A stretch of DNA of 64,000 bases, taken from positions 1,612,001 to 1,676,000 of the forward strand of contig NZ_CP031704.1 in NCBI RefSeq assembly GCF_003428335.1. The letters run 5' to 3'. Origin of the DNA: Solimonas sp. K1W22B-7 (GTDB lineage Bacteria; Pseudomonadota; Gammaproteobacteria; Nevskiales; Nevskiaceae). The translations under genes and the position numbers were made by a program. Below, one piece after another: positions 9,101-18,119 of this stretch (position 1 is the first letter of the stretch; every line of letters starts with the position of its first letter). Below the pieces are notes generated by a model, which was not told where the DNA came from, did not search any database, and worked only from the letters and a program-made list of their open reading frames with translations.

Positions 9101-9116
9101 TCAGTCTACTGACAGT
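9101..9116 (-). promoter_or_regulatory. Perfect palindrome upstream of the Mo-hydroxylase operon (candidate TetR-type operator)
   Basis: TGTCAGTCTACTGACA is a perfect 7+2+7 inverted repeat. It lies 100 bases upstream of the CoxG-like start, in the 193-base gap after the SDR gene, beside an AT-rich ATTTAAAT. Size and symmetry fit a TetR-family operator. No TetR gene is adjacent. Confidence 0.5.
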
Positions 9117-9194
9117 TTATCCCTGATCGGGCCCGGGACAAGGCGCTTGCGCGAACTGTCGACAGACCCGGCAGCTTCTGTGCAAACGGCGGCT

Positions 9195-10106
9195 TCAGCC
9201 CTTCTTGGCCATCTCGAAGCTGCGCAGGATGTGGTCCACCTGGCCCCTGGGCACCGGCGCCAGCGCCCAGGGCGTGCCGCCCTCGCGGATCGCCGCCAGC
9301 CGCTCGCCGACCTGCTCGACGGTCCAGGAGGGCTGGTAGACCCCCTCGCTCTCGGCGATGTACATGCGCGATACGCGGCCGGCCATGGAACTGAAGATCT
9401 CGCCGGTGACCGAGCAGGACTCGTGCGACAGCCAGCCCACCACCGGCGCCACCAGCTCGGGGCCCATCGGCGGGTAGGCCGAGGTGTCCAGCCCCTCGGC
9501 CATGCGCGTGACCGCGCCGGGCGCGATGATGTTGCACTTCACGCCCTCGGCCGCGCCCTCCAGCGCCGCGACATTGCACAGCCCGACCATGCCGGTCTTG
9601 GACATGGCGTAGTTCACGACGTTGTGGTTGCCGTAGAGGCCGCTGACCGAGGAGGTCAGCACGATGCGGCCATAGCCCTGCTTGCACATCAGCGGGAAGG
9701 CGGGGCGCACGACATGGAAGGCGCCGCGCAGGTGTACGTCGAGGACCGCGTTGAAGTCCTCGTAGCTCATCTCCTTGAGGCTGCCACGGCGGACATTGCC
9801 GGCGTTGTGGACCAGGATGTCGATGCGGCCGAAGTGGTCCAGCGCCGCCTGGATGATGGCCTTGCCGCCTTTCTCGGTCGCCACGGACTCGGTGCAGGCG
9901 ACGGCGGTACCGCCCGCAGCCCTGATCTCGTTCACCACCTCCTGCGCAGGATCGTCCGCCGTGCCGTCGCCCTTGAGGCTGCCGCCGTTGTCGTTGATCA
10001 CGACCCTGGCCCCGCGCGAGGCCAGCAGCAGGGCATAGGCCCGCCCCAGGCCGCGGCCGGAGCCGGTGATGACGGCGACGCGCTTGTCGAATCTCAGCTC
10101 GCTCAT
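9195..10106 (-). CDS. Short-chain dehydrogenase, (3R)-hydroxyacyl-CoA dehydrogenase/MFE-2-like
   Basis: 303 residues, longer than a minimal SDR. The cofactor loop TGSGRGLG is at residues 14-21, NAG at 101-103, and the catalytic Y166-xxx-K170 (YAMSK) is intact with an upstream TSS serine. The N-terminal pattern and the NDNGG element near residue 38 resemble the dehydrogenase part of peroxisomal multifunctional enzyme type 2, suggesting oxidation of a hydroxyacyl-CoA or related hydroxy-acid intermediate. It lies in the catabolic block between the aldehyde dehydrogenase and the Mo hydroxylase genes, same strand. Substrate not determinable. Confidence 0.8.
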   Translation of the reverse strand: MSELRFDKRVAVITGSGRGLGRAYALLLASRGARVVINDNGGSLKGDGTADDPAQEVVNEIRAAGGTAVACTESVATEKGGKAIIQAALDHFGRIDILVHNAGNVRRGSLKEMSYEDFNAVLDVHLRGAFHVVRPAFPLMCKQGYGRIVLTSSVSGLYGNHNVVNYAMSKTGMVGLCNVAALEGAAEGVKCNIIAPGAVTRMAEGLDTSAYPPMGPELVAPVVGWLSHESCSVTGEIFSSMAGRVSRMYIAESEGVYQPSWTVEQVGERLAAIREGGTPWALAPVPRGQVDHILRSFEMAKKG

Positions 10107-10130
10107 GAGGTACCTCGTCTCTTTTTTAAG

Positions 10131-10158
10131 TCCCCTCTCCCGCTTGCGGGAGAGGGGT
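10131..10158. repeat. REP-like palindrome, copy 1
   Basis: CCCCTCTCCCGC followed by TT and its exact complement GCGGGAGAGGGG makes a 12-base stem. It is followed by a G-rich tail (tgggggagaggg). The pattern resembles repetitive extragenic palindromes widespread in proteobacteria. It pairs with copy 2 about 130 bases away in opposite orientation. Confidence 0.65.
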
Positions 10159-10283
10159 GGGGGAGAGGGTTTCTGTAACTCTTCCCGGGGTTAGCCATGG
10201 CAAGATTTACAGCAACCCTCTCTCGGTAACTGCTCCATGCGTTTCCCTACCTCGGGCATCCATGCCCTCGCCGCCCTTTGGGC

Positions 10284-10311
10284 ACCCTCTCCCGCAAGCG
10301 GGAGAGGGGAC
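10284..10311. repeat. REP-like palindrome, copy 2 (inverted relative to copy 1)
   Basis: CCCTCTCCCGC, AA, GCGGGAGAGGG. Read on the - strand it repeats copy 1 including the flanking AGTCC. The two copies frame the SDR/aldehyde-dehydrogenase intergenic region (10107-10323), as in BIME-type REP doublets, and could limit read-through or mRNA decay between the two genes. Confidence 0.65.
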
Positions 10312-10323
10312 TGAATCGACTGC

Positions 10324-11760
10324 TTACTGCTGCGGCGCTGCGGGCACGAAGCCCAGCAGCGACTTGGTTTCCAGGTATTCATGGAAACCGAACTCGCCCC
10401 ACTCGCGACCGTTGCCGCTTTTCTTGATGCCGCCGAAGGGTGCGTTGAAGTCGAAACCGCCGTTGATCGAGATCCAGCCGGTGCGCATGCGGCGCGCCAC
10501 GGCATTGCAGGCTTCCGGGTCGGCACCGTTGACGTAGCCGGCCAGGCCGAACTCGGAATCGTTGGCGATCTCGATGGCGTGGTCGATGTCGTCGTAGCCG
10601 ATGATGCAGAGCACCGGCCCGAAGACCTCCTCGCGGCCGATCTTCATGTCGTTGCGCACGTTGGCGAAAACCGTGGGCTTCACGTACCAGCCCTTGCTCA
10701 GTCCCGCCGGGCGATCCGTGCCGCCCGCGACCAGCGTGGCGCCCTCGTCGATGCCGATCTGGATGTAGCGCTGGATTTCGTTGTACTGGCTCTTGGAGAC
10801 CACCGGGCCCATGACGAAATTGCCGCCGGGGTCGCCCACCGTGACATCGGCGGCGGCCTTGCGTGCGGCCTCGATGGCCTCGGCCATGCGCGCCTTGGGC
10901 ACCAGCAGGCGCGAGCCGGCGCTGCAGGTCTGGCCGGAGTTGATCATCATGCCGCTGGTGGCGCCGGCCACGTTCGCCGCCATCGCCGCGTCATCGAGCA
11001 CGATGAAGGCGCTCTTGCCGCCCAGTTCCTGGCAGACGCGCTTGACCGAAGGCGCGGAATTCTTCGCGATCTCCACGCCGGCGAACTCGGAGCCGGTGAA
11101 GGACACCATGTCCACCTCCGGGTGGCCCGACAGCGCCGTGCCCACGACCGAGCCGCTGCCCTGGACCATGTTGAACACGCCGGCCGGAACGCCGGCGGCA
11201 TGCAGCACCTCGGCGAAGAGCTGCGCCGAGTAGGGCGCCAGCTGGGGCGGCTTGAGGATCATCGTGCAGCCGGTCGCCAGCGCCGGGAACACCTTTACGG
11301 CGATCTGGTTCATCGGCCAGTTCCAGGGCGTGATCAGCGCGCAGACGCCGATCGGGTCCCTGGTCAGCAGCGTGTTGCCGCGCAGTTCCTCGAACTTGAA
11401 GTCCTTGAGGATCTCGATCGCCGTGGCCAGGTGGCCGGCGCCGAGCTGCACGTGGAAGCCGCCGCCCAGCGCCGCGGGTGCGCCCATCTCCTCGGTGATC
11501 GCCGCGCCGATTTCGGCCTGGCGCCGGTCGTACTCGGCCTGGATCGCCTGCATCAGCTCCAGGCGCTCCTTGCGGCTGCTCTGCGACCAGCGGGTGAAGG
11601 CCTTGCGCGCGGCCTTCACCGCCAGGTCCGCATCCGCGGCGGAGCCCATGGCGATGCGGCCCGAGACCTGCTCGGTCGCCGGGTTGATGACTTCCGAGGT
11701 TTTCGGCTCCAGCGGGTTGACCCACTTTCCGTCGATGTAGAACTTCAGGTACTCGCGCAT
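10324..11760 (-). CDS. NAD(P)+-dependent aldehyde dehydrogenase
   Basis: 478 residues, full length for the ALDH superfamily. All key residues are visible: Asn147 (WNW), Lys170, the general base Glu245 in ELGGK, and nucleophile Cys279 in GQTCSAGSR. It should oxidise an aldehyde to a carboxylic acid (or semialdehyde to diacid). GGAG lies 7 bases before ATG 11760. It follows the ThDP enzyme by 29 bases on the same strand, so it may oxidise the aldehyde released by that lyase/decarboxylase; this is inference from position. Confidence 0.9.
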   Translation of the reverse strand: MREYLKFYIDGKWVNPLEPKTSEVINPATEQVSGRIAMGSAADADLAVKAARKAFTRWSQSSRKERLELMQAIQAEYDRRQAEIGAAITEEMGAPAALGGGFHVQLGAGHLATAIEILKDFKFEELRGNTLLTRDPIGVCALITPWNWPMNQIAVKVFPALATGCTMILKPPQLAPYSAQLFAEVLHAAGVPAGVFNMVQGSGSVVGTALSGHPEVDMVSFTGSEFAGVEIAKNSAPSVKRVCQELGGKSAFIVLDDAAMAANVAGATSGMMINSGQTCSAGSRLLVPKARMAEAIEAARKAAADVTVGDPGGNFVMGPVVSKSQYNEIQRYIQIGIDEGATLVAGGTDRPAGLSKGWYVKPTVFANVRNDMKIGREEVFGPVLCIIGYDDIDHAIEIANDSEFGLAGYVNGADPEACNAVARRMRTGWISINGGFDFNAPFGGIKKSGNGREWGEFGFHEYLETKSLLGFVPAAPQQ

Positions 11761-11789
11761 GTCGGGCTCCGGCTACGGGTTATTGGGTC

Positions 11790-13517
11790 TTACTGCTGAC
11801 CTTCGGCATACCAGGTGCGGAACCGGGCGTAGTTCGGCGTGTCCAGGTTCTGGTTGCCGCCGTGGTTGATGACCGGGTCGATCGGCACGTGGATGACGGT
11901 CGGCTTGCCGCTTGCGAATGCCGCGGTCACCGCTGCGCCCAGGTCTTCGCCCTTGTCGACGTAGACGCCTTCGCAGCCGAGGCCCTTGGCGATCTGGTCG
12001 AAGCGCACGTTCTTGCTCCAGTGCACGCCCGGCTCGGTGCTGTTGCCGTGGCCGAAGGTGCGCTTGTAGACGCCGACTTCCAGGCCCCAGGCGTTGTCCA
12101 CGGCAACGACGATGACCATCGGCAGCTTGAAGCGCTGGACCACTTCCAGGTCACCGATGTGGTACAGGAACGAGGAATCGCTGGTGGTCAGCAGGACCGG
12201 ACGCTTGCCGCCGTCCGCGATCGAGGCGCCGATGGCGTAGCCGAGACCGGTACCCAGGCAGCCGAAGTTCTGGTTCCAGACCACGTCGTGCGGCTTCGCC
12301 TGCAGGTAGGTCCAGGTGAAGACCACGGTGCAACCGCCGTCGCGCGCGTGGATCGCGTTCTTCGGCATGGCCCTGGTGGCCTCGACGACCCACTGGCCGG
12401 TGTGGACGCGGCCGCTGTCGGTCTTGAAGTCCTGCTGGGCCAGCGCCTGCAGGCGCTCCTTGTCTTCCTTGATCCAGCGCTGCAGGTCCGGGTGCTCCTG
12501 GCGCGGGGTGGCCTTCAGCGCAGCCGAGAGCTGCGGCACGACGGTGCGCAGGTCGCCCACCAGCGGCACGTCGATCGGACGGTTCTGGCCGATCGCTTCC
12601 GGGTCCAGCTCGACATAGATCCACTTGCGATCGGTCTTGCCCTTGGCCCACAGGTGGCCACGGCCATAATGCAGCGGCTCGCCGATTTCGGTGCCGATGG
12701 CGACGACGACGTCGGACTTGGCGACGATGTCGTCACCCACCTCGGAGAACAGATACGGGAAGGTGCGATCCTCGACGCCCTCGATGAAGGCGGTACCACC
12801 GGAGGTCTGCAGGATCGGGCAGCCCATCAGCTCGGCCAGCTCCTTCACCTTCTGGCCGGCGCGGGTGCACTGCACCGCGTGGCCGACCAGCAGCACCGGG
12901 CACTCGGCGTTCCTGATCAGCTCAGCGGCCTTGGCCACCATGATGCCGTCCGCACCCGGTTCGACCAGGCGGTAGGACGACGGCGGCAGCGCCGGAGGCA
13001 CTTCCAGCTCCTGCTGGATGATGTGCGACGGATACTCGATGTAGACCGGGCCCGGCGTGCCGGACTGGCAGACGCGCAGGGCGTGGCGAATGATTTCGTC
13101 GGTCTGGTCGGCGTACTCGATGCTGGCGCTCCACTTCACCGAGTTCTCGAACAGGGCCTCCTGCTGGATGAACTGGATGCGGCCACGGCGTACGCGCTGC
13201 TCCGTGATACGGGCACGCTGGCCGCCGATGTAGATGACCGGGGTGTTTTCGACCAGCGACGTCATCATCGAGCCGGAGGCCAGGGCGACGCCCGGGCCCA
13301 GCGTGGCAATGCACAGCGCCGGCTTGCCGGTCATGCGGGCGTAGCCTTCCGCCATGAAGCCGGCGGAGAGTTCGTGGTGCGGGGTGACGACATTCCAGCC
13401 GCGCTTTTCGGCCGCGACGAACAGATGAACGAAGTTGGGATCCGGGATGCCGAAGACGGTGTTGATGCCTTCGGCCTCGAAGAGGTCGAGGATTCGCTCG
13501 TAGACTTTGACACCCAT
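11790..13517 (-). CDS. Thiamine-diphosphate-dependent enzyme (acetolactate synthase/oxalyl-CoA decarboxylase-like superfamily)
   Basis: 575 residues with the three domains of the family: N-terminal PYR domain with the activating Glu49 (HHELSAGF), a central domain, and a C-terminal ThDP-binding domain. The usual GDG...NN motif is altered to TSDSSF...VDN: the metal-binding Asp and the second Asn are kept, but both glycines around the Asp are Ser. It could be a decarboxylase, a C-C lyase (benzaldehyde-lyase or oxalyl-CoA type) or a carboligase. Between a Rieske oxygenase and an aldehyde dehydrogenase, cleavage of a 2-keto or acyloin intermediate to an aldehyde is plausible. Confidence 0.8.
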   Translation of the reverse strand: MGVKVYERILDLFEAEGINTVFGIPDPNFVHLFVAAEKRGWNVVTPHHELSAGFMAEGYARMTGKPALCIATLGPGVALASGSMMTSLVENTPVIYIGGQRARITEQRVRRGRIQFIQQEALFENSVKWSASIEYADQTDEIIRHALRVCQSGTPGPVYIEYPSHIIQQELEVPPALPPSSYRLVEPGADGIMVAKAAELIRNAECPVLLVGHAVQCTRAGQKVKELAELMGCPILQTSGGTAFIEGVEDRTFPYLFSEVGDDIVAKSDVVVAIGTEIGEPLHYGRGHLWAKGKTDRKWIYVELDPEAIGQNRPIDVPLVGDLRTVVPQLSAALKATPRQEHPDLQRWIKEDKERLQALAQQDFKTDSGRVHTGQWVVEATRAMPKNAIHARDGGCTVVFTWTYLQAKPHDVVWNQNFGCLGTGLGYAIGASIADGGKRPVLLTTSDSSFLYHIGDLEVVQRFKLPMVIVVAVDNAWGLEVGVYKRTFGHGNSTEPGVHWSKNVRFDQIAKGLGCEGVYVDKGEDLGAAVTAAFASGKPTVIHVPIDPVINHGGNQNLDTPNYARFRTWYAEGQQ

Positions 13518-13565
13518 GTTCGTTTCTCTTTGCTATGTCTGATGTGTTGGTGGTTCGGATGAGGG

Positions 13566-14930
13566 CTACTTGAGCAGCGTCAGGTAGCCGGCACCCATGT
13601 ATTCGACGAGATTGCGGTGGAAGTTCGTGACCTTCCGTTCCTGGTGCGGATTGGGCAGCGTGCCGCGGAAGGCGCGGGACTTCATGCCGCGCTGCACCGC
13701 CGCCATGTTCGAGAAGTCCTGTGCCAGCACCTTGCCCCACTGCTCTCCGGTGGGCTCGGCGTAGACCCACTCGGTCTTCGGCTCCTGGCCTTCCGGGTAG
13801 CGCTCGATGGCATAGGACTCGAACACGCATTTGTTCGGGTCGTCGCCCCAGGGGCGGGCGCGGTAGCACAGGGCGAAGGTGATGCCCTGCAGGATCGACA
13901 TGTTCGGGAACACGCTCCAGGCCAGGCCGGCCTCGGACATCTGGTCCGGGGTGATGGTCGGCCAGTCCACGCCGCGCCTGGCGTCGTCGGCCTTCGCCGA
14001 GGCCAGCCAGTGCTTGATGACCTCGGCCGGCGGCGTGCCCTCGGGCAATTCGTCCACCAGGCGCCGGGCGGCGTTCACCAGCGTCTCGGTGGTGCTGGCC
14101 TTGTTGACCGTGGTGTAGATCTCGTTCTGCAGCTCGTAGGTGGAGACGCGCGCGTCGGCGCCGAGGCCGGCACGGGTGATCGTGCTGCTCTCCTTCATCT
14201 TCATCTTGGAGTCGCGCTCGTCGAAGCCGCTGACGCCGTGACGGCCATGGGCCTTGCTGTAGGCGTAGTACTGGCCGTACTTGAGCAACTGGGTGTGCGT
14301 GCCCTCGACGTGGTAGGGCTCCATGAAGGCTTCGATCGCGGTCTTCCAGTTGCAGTCGAAGATCACCCACTGGCGCCACTTGTAGCGCATCTTCCCGAAC
14401 GAGAACGGATCGAGCTTGCCGGCCATCGGTTCCAGGAACTCGCGCAAGGGCATGCAGTCCGGGTCCATGTTGATGAACAGCCAGCCGCCCCAGGTATCGA
14501 CCTTGACCTCGGTGAGCTGGGTGCGCTCCGCGGTCAGCTTGCCCTTCCAGTCGTTCTCGTCGAGCTTGAAAGTGCATTGGCCGTCGAGGTCGTAGCGCCA
14601 GGCATGGAAGCCGCAGACGAATTGCTTGCGCGTGCCGCAGGCGCTGTGCGCTTCCGGCGGCGTGTCGACCAGCTGGCGGCCGCGGTGCGAGCAGACGTTG
14701 TGGTAGGCTTTGATCTTGTCGGTGGCGGTGCGAATGATGATGATCGACTCGACACCGACGTTGTAGGTGATGAAGCTGCCGACGTTGGGGATTTCCTCGA
14801 CGCGGCCGGTGTGTTGCCAGGCCTTGGCCCAGAGTCGGTCGTTCTCGGCCTGGGCATACTCCCGGGAGAGGTAGGCCTCCACCGGGAAGCTCAGCGGTTC
14901 CGCCAGATCCTCGACTCTGAACTTGCTCAT
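13566..14930 (-). CDS. Rieske non-heme iron oxygenase alpha subunit (I)
   Basis: 454 residues. The Rieske cluster ligands are C80-x-H82 and C106-xx-H109, with 23 residues between H82 and C106, longer than the usual 15-17. The mononuclear iron site has H207-x4-H212 after NWK, and the bridging position three residues before the first His is Glu204, as in CntA-type enzymes, not the Asp of naphthalene dioxygenase. It needs a reductase/ferredoxin, and none is encoded nearby. ATG 14930 lies 11 bases after the monooxygenase gene. Similar throughout to the Rieske protein at 19000-20373. Confidence 0.9.
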   Translation of the reverse strand: MSKFRVEDLAEPLSFPVEAYLSREYAQAENDRLWAKAWQHTGRVEEIPNVGSFITYNVGVESIIIIRTATDKIKAYHNVCSHRGRQLVDTPPEAHSACGTRKQFVCGFHAWRYDLDGQCTFKLDENDWKGKLTAERTQLTEVKVDTWGGWLFINMDPDCMPLREFLEPMAGKLDPFSFGKMRYKWRQWVIFDCNWKTAIEAFMEPYHVEGTHTQLLKYGQYYAYSKAHGRHGVSGFDERDSKMKMKESSTITRAGLGADARVSTYELQNEIYTTVNKASTTETLVNAARRLVDELPEGTPPAEVIKHWLASAKADDARRGVDWPTITPDQMSEAGLAWSVFPNMSILQGITFALCYRARPWGDDPNKCVFESYAIERYPEGQEPKTEWVYAEPTGEQWGKVLAQDFSNMAAVQRGMKSRAFRGTLPNPHQERKVTNFHRNLVEYMGAGYLTLLK

Positions 14931-14941
14931 GGGGTTCTCCT

Positions 14942-16804
14942 TCAGCCTGCCTTGCGGGTGGGCGTGATGCCGCGATCGAGTTCCATGCCTTCGAAGGCGC
15001 CCTGACCGCGCCAGTCCTGCAGCAGCTGCTCGAAGGCGGTGAAGCCGGCCAGATAGAACTCGCCCAGGTAGTAGCGGAACTTGCCGGATTCGTTGTTCAG
15101 GTAGCTCGGCGGGCACTCGCTCTGCATGTACTGCGAGAAGGCCGTGGAGGGCGCCATGACCTGCACCCAGGCGTCCTGGGCCTGCTGCGTCGGCTCCACC
15201 GCCGAGATGCCTTGCTTCAGGGCCTCGCTGATGATGTGGGCGATGTGATGGCCCTGGCGGTTGAACTGTTCCACCGTCGTGGCGTATAGGCCGCCCTGGA
15301 TGTAGCCGGTGAAGAACTGGTTGGGGAAGCCGCGCGCGACCACGCCATGCAGGGTCTTGTAGCCGTCGGCCCAGTAGTCGTAGAGCGACTGCTGGTCGCG
15401 CCCTTGGATCTCGTCGATGCCCCAGCGCAGGTCGAGGTCGCTGGTGACCTCGAAACCGCTGGCGCAGATCAGCAGGTCGATCGGATATTCCTTGCCCTCG
15501 TGCACGAAGCCGTGCTCCGTAAGGCGCTCGACGCCCTTGGTCGCGGACACGTCGATCAGGTGGACGTTGGGACGGTTGAAGGTCGGGTAGTAGCTGTCGC
15601 TGGACAGCGGACGCTTGCAGTGGAAGCGGAACCAGGGCTTGAGCAGCTCCGCGGTGGCCTTGTCCTGCACGATTTCGTCGATGCGCCGGCGGAAGCGTTC
15701 CATGACATGGAAGTCCTCGTCCTCGCGCATCGCCATGAAGGTTTCCGGCGTGATCGCCGGCCAGCCCTGCGCCGCCAGCTTCGCGGCGACGTTGCGGTTG
15801 ATCTCGGTCCAGAAATCGCAGACCAGGTCGCTGTCGCCGGGGTGGAAGCCTTCCATCGCGCCGCGATGGAAGTTCTCCTGGCGCTGCTTCTGCCAGCCCG
15901 GCTGCAGGGTCTTCACCCAATCCGGATCGGTGGGCGGATTCGGCCGCGCATCGACGCTCGGCGGCGTGCGCTGCAGCACGTAGACTTCCCTGGCGTACTT
16001 GCCGAGGTAGGGCACGATCTGGATCGCGGTCGCGCCGGTGCCGACCACCGCCACACGCTTGTCGGTCAGCTTGTCGAGTACCGGGCTTTCCCAGCTGCCG
16101 CCGGTGGTGCCGTAGTCCCAGCGCGCCGAGTGGAACACCTGGCCCTTGAAGTCCTGCAGGCCCGGGATGCCCGGCAGCTTCGGCCGGTTGAGCGGGCCGC
16201 CGGCCATGATGACGAAGCGCGCGCGAATCTCGTCGCCGCGGTCCGTGGAGACATGCCAGCGCTTGATCGACTCGTCCCAGCGCAGCGACTTGACCTGGGT
16301 ATGGAACAGCGCGCCGTCGTAGAGGCCGAACTGCCTGGCGATGCGGACGCAGTGCCCCTGGATCTCGGTGCCGTCGGAGAAGCGCTTGCTCGGGACAAAG
16401 CCGGTCTCCTCCAGCAGCGGCAGGTAGCAATAGGACTCGTTGTCGCACTGGATGCCGGGATAGCGGTTCCAGTACCAGACCCCGCCGAAGTCGCCGGCCT
16501 GCTCGATGTTGCGGAAGCGGGTGACGCCGGCCTTCCTCAGCTGTACCGAGGCGAGGATGCCGGTGAAGCCGCCCCCCAGCACCGCGACGTCGATCTCCTC
16601 GGAGATCGCTGCGCGCGGCAGGACCGGCTTGTAGGGATCGGCCAGCTGCTCCGCCAATACGCCTGACTTGGGCCGGAAGTACTGTTTCTGCCCCTCGCTG
16701 CGGAAGCGCTTTTCGCGCTCTTCGCGGTATTTCTCGCGCAAGGCCGGGATGTCGATGTTCCCGGGCGTCTGCGTCGGCGGGCACTTGGAGGGGGTGCGGG
16801 TCAT
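14942..16804 (-). CDS. FAD/NADPH Baeyer-Villiger-type monooxygenase
   Basis: 620 residues with an N-terminal extension of about 70 residues, as in the longer class I BVMOs. FAD-binding GGGFTG is at residues 77-82, NADPH-binding GTGATA at 255-260, and between them the BVMO fingerprint F-x-G-x3-H-x3-W-D at 219-230. It should insert oxygen next to a ketone, giving an ester or lactone. Its position in an oxygenase-rich operon suggests ring opening of a cyclic ketone or trimming of a side chain. ATG 16804 is the only sensible start. Confidence 0.9.
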   Translation of the reverse strand: MTRTPSKCPPTQTPGNIDIPALREKYREEREKRFRSEGQKQYFRPKSGVLAEQLADPYKPVLPRAAISEEIDVAVLGGGFTGILASVQLRKAGVTRFRNIEQAGDFGGVWYWNRYPGIQCDNESYCYLPLLEETGFVPSKRFSDGTEIQGHCVRIARQFGLYDGALFHTQVKSLRWDESIKRWHVSTDRGDEIRARFVIMAGGPLNRPKLPGIPGLQDFKGQVFHSARWDYGTTGGSWESPVLDKLTDKRVAVVGTGATAIQIVPYLGKYAREVYVLQRTPPSVDARPNPPTDPDWVKTLQPGWQKQRQENFHRGAMEGFHPGDSDLVCDFWTEINRNVAAKLAAQGWPAITPETFMAMREDEDFHVMERFRRRIDEIVQDKATAELLKPWFRFHCKRPLSSDSYYPTFNRPNVHLIDVSATKGVERLTEHGFVHEGKEYPIDLLICASGFEVTSDLDLRWGIDEIQGRDQQSLYDYWADGYKTLHGVVARGFPNQFFTGYIQGGLYATTVEQFNRQGHHIAHIISEALKQGISAVEPTQQAQDAWVQVMAPSTAFSQYMQSECPPSYLNNESGKFRYYLGEFYLAGFTAFEQLLQDWRGQGAFEGMELDRGITPTRKAG

Positions 16805-16835
16805 GGGGTCGTTGTTCGGTGTGGGGTGCAGGCCT

Positions 16836-18083
16836 TCAGGCCGCCGCTACCGGCTGGGCTGCCGGCTGCGGCGCGGCCCCCAGGCTGAGGAGCGCGATCG
16901 CGCTCACCGTCAGCAGGCCTGTGATCAGCAGCAGGAAAGGCGTGTAGCTGCCGGAGTTGTCGAAGATGATGCCGGCCGTGAGCGGCCCGAAGGACGTGCC
17001 CAGGGACAAGGCCATCACCATGGCGCCGTAGAGGCCGCCGAAGTTCTTAAGGCCGAAATGCCGGGCTGCGAGATAGGCGATGACGTCGACCTCCGCGCCC
17101 ACGGTCAGGCCGAAGCAGGCGGCGGCCATGGCCTGGCTCAGCGGGTTGCTGCCGCTGCCCAGCAGCAGGGCGCAACCGACGATCGGCAGCATGAAGGCGA
17201 TCGCGCCGACCTTGTGCGCCGCGAAACGGTCCAGCAGCAGGCCGGTGCCGAGCCGACCGACGATCGAGAACACCCCGATCAGGGAGGCGATGCCGGCGGC
17301 CGCCATCGGCGTCGCGCCGCGGTCGGTGAGGATCGGCACGAAGTGCACCAGTCCGCCGATGGTGGTGAAGGAGAACAGGCCGGCCGCGAGCAGCAGCTTG
17401 TACAGCTTCGGCGAGCGCAGGCCTTCTGCGAGGCTCATGCCGGTCGATGCCCTGGCCGCCACTGGCGCGGCCAGCGCCGCGCCGCGCGGGTCGCGGGCAC
17501 CGCGGAAGAACAGGAACAGGGCAGGGAAGACGATGGCGATCCAGATGCCGCCCTGCGCGGCGAAGGCATTGCGCCAGCCGTAGGCCCCGATCAGCCAGGT
17601 TGCGAGGACCGGGAACAGCGCCGCGCTGAGCGAGGCCCCCGACAGCGTGATCGCCAGCGCCAGGCCGCGCGATTTCTCGAAGCGGCTGTTGACGGCACTG
17701 GTCCAGACCGTGGCCTGCACCCACAGGGTGCCGAGCGCGATGGCCACCCACAGCAGGGCCCAGTTCAGCATGCTGCCGGTAGCGGTGCCGAGCAGGGCAT
17801 AGCTGCCGGTCATCAGGAGCACGCCGACCAGGCCGATGCGGCGCGGGCCGATGCGGTCCACCAGCATGCCCACCGGGATGCAGAACACCGCGCTGACGAA
17901 GCTGGCGATGGTGAGTCCGAGCGCGATCTGCCCGCGCGACCAGCCGAACTCCGCATGCAGCGGTGCGATGAACGGGCCGATCGAGTAGACATGGATGACG
18001 GACGTCGCGTAGCCGAGCGCGGCCACGAACGGCAGATACCAGTAGCCCCGCCATTCCGACGCAGTTCCGTTATGGATGTTCAT
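16836..18083 (-). CDS. Major facilitator superfamily transporter (MCT/OFA-like)
   Basis: 415 residues, about 12 hydrophobic segments, with the loop 2-3 signature as GMLVDRIGPRR near residue 72. The helix pattern, the first-helix YSIGPFIAPL element and the central loop near residue 205 are like monocarboxylate/oxalate-formate-type MFS carriers. It probably imports the organic acid catabolised by the operon, or exports a product. It sits in the middle of the operon, 31 bases upstream of the BVMO gene and 36 after the TauD-like gene. Confidence 0.85.
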   Translation of the reverse strand: MNIHNGTASEWRGYWYLPFVAALGYATSVIHVYSIGPFIAPLHAEFGWSRGQIALGLTIASFVSAVFCIPVGMLVDRIGPRRIGLVGVLLMTGSYALLGTATGSMLNWALLWVAIALGTLWVQATVWTSAVNSRFEKSRGLALAITLSGASLSAALFPVLATWLIGAYGWRNAFAAQGGIWIAIVFPALFLFFRGARDPRGAALAAPVAARASTGMSLAEGLRSPKLYKLLLAAGLFSFTTIGGLVHFVPILTDRGATPMAAAGIASLIGVFSIVGRLGTGLLLDRFAAHKVGAIAFMLPIVGCALLLGSGSNPLSQAMAAACFGLTVGAEVDVIAYLAARHFGLKNFGGLYGAMVMALSLGTSFGPLTAGIIFDNSGSYTPFLLLITGLLTVSAIALLSLGAAPQPAAQPVAAA

Positions 18084-18119
18084 GCCTGCTCCCCTGCCTG
18101 GCTTGTCGCCGAATGAGCA

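Noticed and set aside
11862-13562. Long + strand open frame opposite the ThDP enzyme
   Set aside because: No motif or ribosome site; antisense shadow of a recognised gene.
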